A stretch of DNA of 64,000 nt from an uncultured Alphaproteobacteria bacterium (GTDB lineage Bacteria; Pseudomonadota; Alphaproteobacteria; Thalassobaculales; Thalassobaculaceae): contig CACOPQ010000005.1 of assembly GCA_902629125.1 (NCBI GenBank), positions 1-64,000 on the forward strand, read 5' to 3'. Shown here piece after piece: positions 60,065 to 64,000 of the stretch. The number at the start of each line of letters is the position of its first letter. The first letter of the stretch is position 1. The position numbers and the translations under genes are program-made. The notes under the pieces were generated by a model. It saw only the letters and a program-made list of their open reading frames with translations. It ran no database searches and was not told the origin of the DNA.

Positions 60065-60760
60065 ATGAGCCAAATGGAAAAAAGGGTGATTGGAAAGTTG
60101 CCAGAAAATAAAAAATCCCTCCGAGATGAATATATGGCTGAGATAAGGCTGATGGAGGCACTTTTGTTTGCCAGTCAAAGACCTCTAAAGGTACAAGATA
60201 TTCAGGAAAGATTACCCATTGGTGTCCCCGTTACTGAACTGATTTCCGAGTTGAAAAATGATTATCTGTCGAAGGGTGTAAATCTGGTTAATATTGCCGG
60301 CGGTTGGACGTTTAGAACTGCAGATGATCTAAAGGATAATTTGCGAAGTTTGGTCCAAGTTAAACGGCGGCTCTCGGCGGCGGCAATCGAAACTCTCGCA
60401 ATTATTGCATATCACCAGCCGGTTACAAGAGGTGATATTGAAACTATAAGGGGGGTGGCTGTTAGTAAGGGAACCCTCGACACGTTGCTTGAATGTAACT
60501 GGATACGTCCGCGTGGTAGAAGGAGAGTTCCTGGTCGACCTCTTCAATGGGGAACAAGCGAAGAATTTTTAGAATATTTTGGTTTACAAAATTTGAACGA
60601 TTTGCCGGGTGTAGAAGAATTGAAAGCAACAGGGCTTTTGGAAAAACGGGATAGTCTGACGTCTCTTATCTTGCCGGACGATGCGCTGGTTGAAGAGGAT
60701 TCAGACGAGCAAGACGAACTTTTCCCTTTAGGACATGGGGATGCTTTAGAGGATTGCTAG
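60065..60760 (+). CDS. scpB: segregation and condensation protein B
   Basis: MEALLFASQRPLKVQDIQERLP; LSAAAIETLAIIAYHQPVTRGDIETIRGVAVSKGTLDTLLE. Confidence 0.95.
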   Translation: MSQMEKRVIGKLPENKKSLRDEYMAEIRLMEALLFASQRPLKVQDIQERLPIGVPVTELISELKNDYLSKGVNLVNIAGGWTFRTADDLKDNLRSLVQVKRRLSAAAIETLAIIAYHQPVTRGDIETIRGVAVSKGTLDTLLECNWIRPRGRRRVPGRPLQWGTSEEFLEYFGLQNLNDLPGVEELKATGLLEKRDSLTSLILPDDALVEEDSDEQDELFPLGHGDALEDC

Positions 60761-60819
60761 ATTTTATTCTTTCCGCAGAGCATTTTTATTAAATTCAATA
60801 AATCTAGAAGAAGAATGTA

Positions 60820-61893
60820 GTGAAAAGAAAAGCGTTACAGATGACCGGAGTTTGGCATCGGTATGGAAATACCACAGCCCTGGAAAACCTTTCGATTGCT
60901 TTGCATGAGGGAGAGGTGGTCTGCCTATTGGGGCCGTCTGGTTGCGGTAAGTCGACAGCTCTTAGAATAGCTGCAGGGCTAGAGCGGGCGCAAAAGGGTA
61001 TTGTGGAGCTGGGTGATACCATTGTCTCTGACAGCGAGGTTCATTTACCGGCCGAAGATCGAAACATAGGCTTAGTCTTTCAAGATTATGCGCTGTTTCC
61101 TCATCTATCTGTTATAGACAACGTAAAATTTGGATTAAAAAGAGATCGTTCCGGAATGGCTGAAAGTAAAGCCCGTAACGCTTTAGAGATGGTTCATATG
61201 GAAAAATTTCTGAAAAAGTATCCCCATATGTTATCAGGCGGTGAACAACAGAGAGTGGCCTTAGCAAGAGCTCTGGCTCCACAACCTGAAGTTATGCTGT
61301 TGGATGAACCATACTCCGGGCTCGATGCCAGACTTCGTGAAAAGATACGCGATGAGGTATTACACTTATTACGTCAACAGGGTTGCGCAACACTGATGGT
61401 AACGCACGATGCTGAAGAAGCAATGTTTATGGCAGATAAAATAATAGTAATGAATGACGGGCGTGTTATTCAAGTTGGCTCACCAGCTGAATTATATTTT
61501 CAGCCCGTAAACTCGTTTGTAGCAGGTATTTTTGGAGAATTAAATAAATTAAATGGATTAGTGTGCGGGAACAAAGCAATGACGTCTCTGGTTGATTTTC
61601 CCGTACAAAAGTTTGCAACTGGTACTAAGGTTGAAGTAGTTCTGAGACCTGAGGCACTTTGTTTGTTACCGTTAGAGGGATCAGATATTTACTTTGAGGC
61701 GCTAGTAGTCGAGTCGAGATTACTAGGACGAATGAGTTACATTCATTTATCTTCGAAATGCAGAAATCGAGATGGTGAAAACATTAATTTACATTGCAAG
61801 ATGCCTGGCCGGGTTTTACCTTCTACTGGAGAAATCGTGCGAGTTTATGTGGAAGTTGAGCAGACATTCGTTTTTGAAAAAAACAAACAATAG
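60820..61893 (+). CDS. ABC transporter ATP-binding protein (FbpC/PotA-like), no adjacent permease
   Basis: GPSGCGKSTALRIAAGLE, LSGGEQQRVALARALAPQPEVMLLDEPYSGLDARLR, C-terminal TOBE-like region; GTG start. Confidence 0.92.
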   Translation: MKRKALQMTGVWHRYGNTTALENLSIALHEGEVVCLLGPSGCGKSTALRIAAGLERAQKGIVELGDTIVSDSEVHLPAEDRNIGLVFQDYALFPHLSVIDNVKFGLKRDRSGMAESKARNALEMVHMEKFLKKYPHMLSGGEQQRVALARALAPQPEVMLLDEPYSGLDARLREKIRDEVLHLLRQQGCATLMVTHDAEEAMFMADKIIVMNDGRVIQVGSPAELYFQPVNSFVAGIFGELNKLNGLVCGNKAMTSLVDFPVQKFATGTKVEVVLRPEALCLLPLEGSDIYFEALVVESRLLGRMSYIHLSSKCRNRDGENINLHCKMPGRVLPSTGEIVRVYVEVEQTFVFEKNKQ

Positions 61894-61985
61894 CCTAATT
61901 TTAGATGAAGCTCTATTTGTTTATTTTAGGGTGTTTAAGTGCAGACAATATTCTGATGAAAAAAAATTGAGATTGGAGTGTATGG

Positions 61986-62219
61986 ATGGGATTTACGAGT
62001 ATTTGGCACTGGATAATAGTATTGGTAGTTGTTTTAGTTTTATTTGGTGGACGAGGAAAAATATCTTCGATAATGGGTGATTTTGGAAAAGGCCTTAAGA
62101 ATTTTAAGAAAGGTGCGAGTTCTGACGATGATGAGGGGAAAACTTCGAGTAACTTTGAAGTGATAGAAAATGCTCAGAGTATCAAAGAAGATGCTAAGAA
62201 AGATAGTAGCGAAAAGTAA
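61986..62219 (+). CDS. tatA: Sec-independent protein translocase TatA
   Basis: [43 protein letters not shown]. Confidence 0.95.
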   Translation: MGFTSIWHWIIVLVVVLVLFGGRGKISSIMGDFGKGLKNFKKGASSDDDEGKTSSNFEVIENAQSIKEDAKKDSSEK

Positions 62220-62263
62220 TTTTAAGACTCTCGATAAAGTATCTAAAGTTCCAGGAGGCAATC

Positions 62264-62587
62264 ATATTAGATTTAGGTTGGCCAGAGTTATTTATTATTA
62301 TGCTAGTCGCCTTAGTAATTGTCGGTCCTAAGGAGTTACCAGGGCTTGTACGCGCGGCAGCATCTTGGTTAAGAAAAACAAAACGGTCCATTAATAATTT
62401 TCAAAACTCGATAGAAGAAATTGCAAGGGAAGTAGAGTTAGACAAGGTAAAAAAAGATGCAGAAGAGCTGCTTATTAATGAAGTGTCTTCTCTGCCTGAA
62501 GATATTGATGAGGTGTTAAAAGTTGATGCTGATCTGGGGGGGGCTAATTTTTCACAGAGACGAGAAGAAAGATCAAAAAGCAAATAA
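62264..62587 (+). CDS. tatB: Sec-independent protein translocase TatB, apparent non-canonical ATA start
   Basis: AGGAGG-caatc-ATA TTA GAT TTA GGT TGG CCA encodes (M)LDLGWPELFIIMLVALVIVGPKELPGLVRAAASWLRKTKRSINNFQNSIEEIAREVEL. Confidence 0.85.
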   Translation: MLDLGWPELFIIMLVALVIVGPKELPGLVRAAASWLRKTKRSINNFQNSIEEIAREVELDKVKKDAEELLINEVSSLPEDIDEVLKVDADLGGANFSQRREERSKSK

Positions 62588-62750
62588 AAGAGTGAAACGT
62601 ACTGGAGATTATAGAAGTGTAATAGTTAAACGAATAGAGGTATAACTTTCACCATGATTAAATAATCAAAACGGCTTCGTTCTAATTTTTACGAAGATAT
62701 ATCGTAAGCTTGACTAAAAATGACCGTGGGTTTTGGTACAGGATAAAAAA

Positions 62751-64000
62751 ATGCATGACATAAGGCAAATTAGGCAAGATAGTTCCGAGTTTGATCGTCA
62801 AATGATAAGGCGGGGTTTGAGCCCGAACTCAGCTGATATTTTGTCGATAGATTTTAAAAAGAGAAGTGCTGTGACTGAACTTCAGATGCTTCAGGAAAAA
62901 AGAAATAAGATTTCAAAAGAGGTTGGGGAGGCAAGGCGCTTCGGTCATAAGTCAGATCATTTGGTGGAAGAGGTTAGTCGGTTAAAAAATGCGATAATAA
63001 AAATGGAGAAGATTGATAGAGAATTGTCAGTGAATCTTGAAGAAAGTTTAAGTGAATTACCAAATTATTTGGCTGAAGATGTTCCACAGGGAAATTCTGA
63101 GCTGGACAATATAGAGTTGAGAAACGAAGGAATTATTAGACCTCGTCTATTTCAACCCAAGGATCATGTAGGGTTAGGTGAGAAACTTAAGGAAATAGAC
63201 TTTGATAGCGCGGCGAAGATTTCCGGTGCTCGTTTTGTCATCTTACGAGGACAGTTAGCGCGCCTGGAAAGGGCATTAGCTAATTTTATGTTAGACCATC
63301 AAATCAACAAGTATGGATACCTAGAAGTTTCTCCGCCGGCATTGGTAAACTCAGAAGCACTTTTTGGAACCGGTCAGCTACCAAAGTTTAGTGATCAACA
63401 GTTTAAAACAGAGGATGGGTTATGGTTAATACCAACGGCGGAAGTCCCATTAACAAATCTTGTAAGAGACTGTATTCTGGAAGAGGAAGCATTGCCCCTT
63501 AGGTTTACCGCTTATACGCCATGCTTTAGGTCTGAAGCCGGGGCGGCCGGGCGCGATACACGCGGGATGATCCGGGTCCACCAGTTTGGTAAAGTTGAGA
63601 TGGTATCAATAACACATCCTAAACAATCAGAGGAAGAGCATGAAAGGATGACGAGTTGTGCAGAAAGTATATTAAAAGCCCTCGAGCTGCCTTTTCGAAC
63701 GGTTGTGCTCTGCAGTGGTGATACAGGATTTAGTGCGGTGAAGACTTATGACATAGAAGTTTGGTTGCCGGGACAGCTGGAAGGTGAGGGGCAATATCGT
63801 GAGATTTCTAGCTGTTCCTCTTGCGGTGCCTTTCAAGCTAGAAGAATGCGTGCTCGGTATAGACCAAAAAATTCTAAAACGAATGAGTTTGTTCACACAT
63901 TAAACGGCTCTGGTTTAGCAGTTGGTCGTGCACTAATTGCAGTATTGGAAAATCACCAGCAAAAAAATGGTAGTATTTTAATTCCTGAAGCACTTCAGAA
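62751..64000 (+). CDS. serS: serine--tRNA ligase, 3' truncated by window edge
   Basis: ATG frame MHDIRQIRQDSSEFDRQMIRRGL...LIPTAEVPLTNLV...TPCFRSEAGAAGRDTRGMIRVHQFGKVEM...open to the last base; not in the ORF track because it runs off the end. Confidence 0.96.
   Translation, partial: MHDIRQIRQDSSEFDRQMIRRGLSPNSADILSIDFKKRSAVTELQMLQEKRNKISKEVGEARRFGHKSDHLVEEVSRLKNAIIKMEKIDRELSVNLEESLSELPNYLAEDVPQGNSELDNIELRNEGIIRPRLFQPKDHVGLGEKLKEIDFDSAAKISGARFVILRGQLARLERALANFMLDHQINKYGYLEVSPPALVNSEALFGTGQLPKFSDQQFKTEDGLWLIPTAEVPLTNLVRDCILEEEALPLRFTAYTPCFRSEAGAAGRDTRGMIRVHQFGKVEMVSITHPKQSEEEHERMTSCAESILKALELPFRTVVLCSGDTGFSAVKTYDIEVWLPGQLEGEGQYREISSCSSCGAFQARRMRARYRPKNSKTNEFVHTLNGSGLAVGRALIAVLENHQQKNGSILIPEALQ

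Noticed and set aside
61772-62080. 102-aa plus-strand ORF between the ABC ATPase and tatA
   Set aside because: Overlaps both genes in another frame; no coding signal beyond openness.

Overview
This 64 kb window is mostly ordinary, AT-rich alphaproteobacterial chromosome (inferred from gene content and order such as hom-glpX-recJ, popZ-like/DUF2497-valS, dgt-argS-SPOR-nagZ-scpA-scpB-tatA-tatB-serS). It holds about 50 protein genes and three tRNAs (Glu, Asn, Cys). Main groups are a heterodimeric ABC exporter, CoA/fatty-acid catabolism genes, two GMC oxidoreductase paralogues, a modABC-modE locus, an aapJQMP amino-acid transporter and several housekeeping operons. The most interesting accessory structure is a ~1.65 kb integrase-less islet bounded by tRNA-Glu and an exact 24-bp copy of its 3' end. 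It carries a secreted Cys-rich protein and a SEL1-repeat protein. A short coding relic ending in HIDIDV* lies beside the distal att copy, and a same-length homologue lies beside tRNA-Asn 25 kb away. Other anomalies are a G10-run frameshift in rpsI, a pcm gene reduced to its N-terminus, a tatB with no canonical start codon (apparent AUA after a good SD), and no tatC between tatB and serS. I found no CRISPR array, recognisable prophage, transposase or convincing multi-gene defence system. All family assignments come from reading translated sequence; no database search was run.
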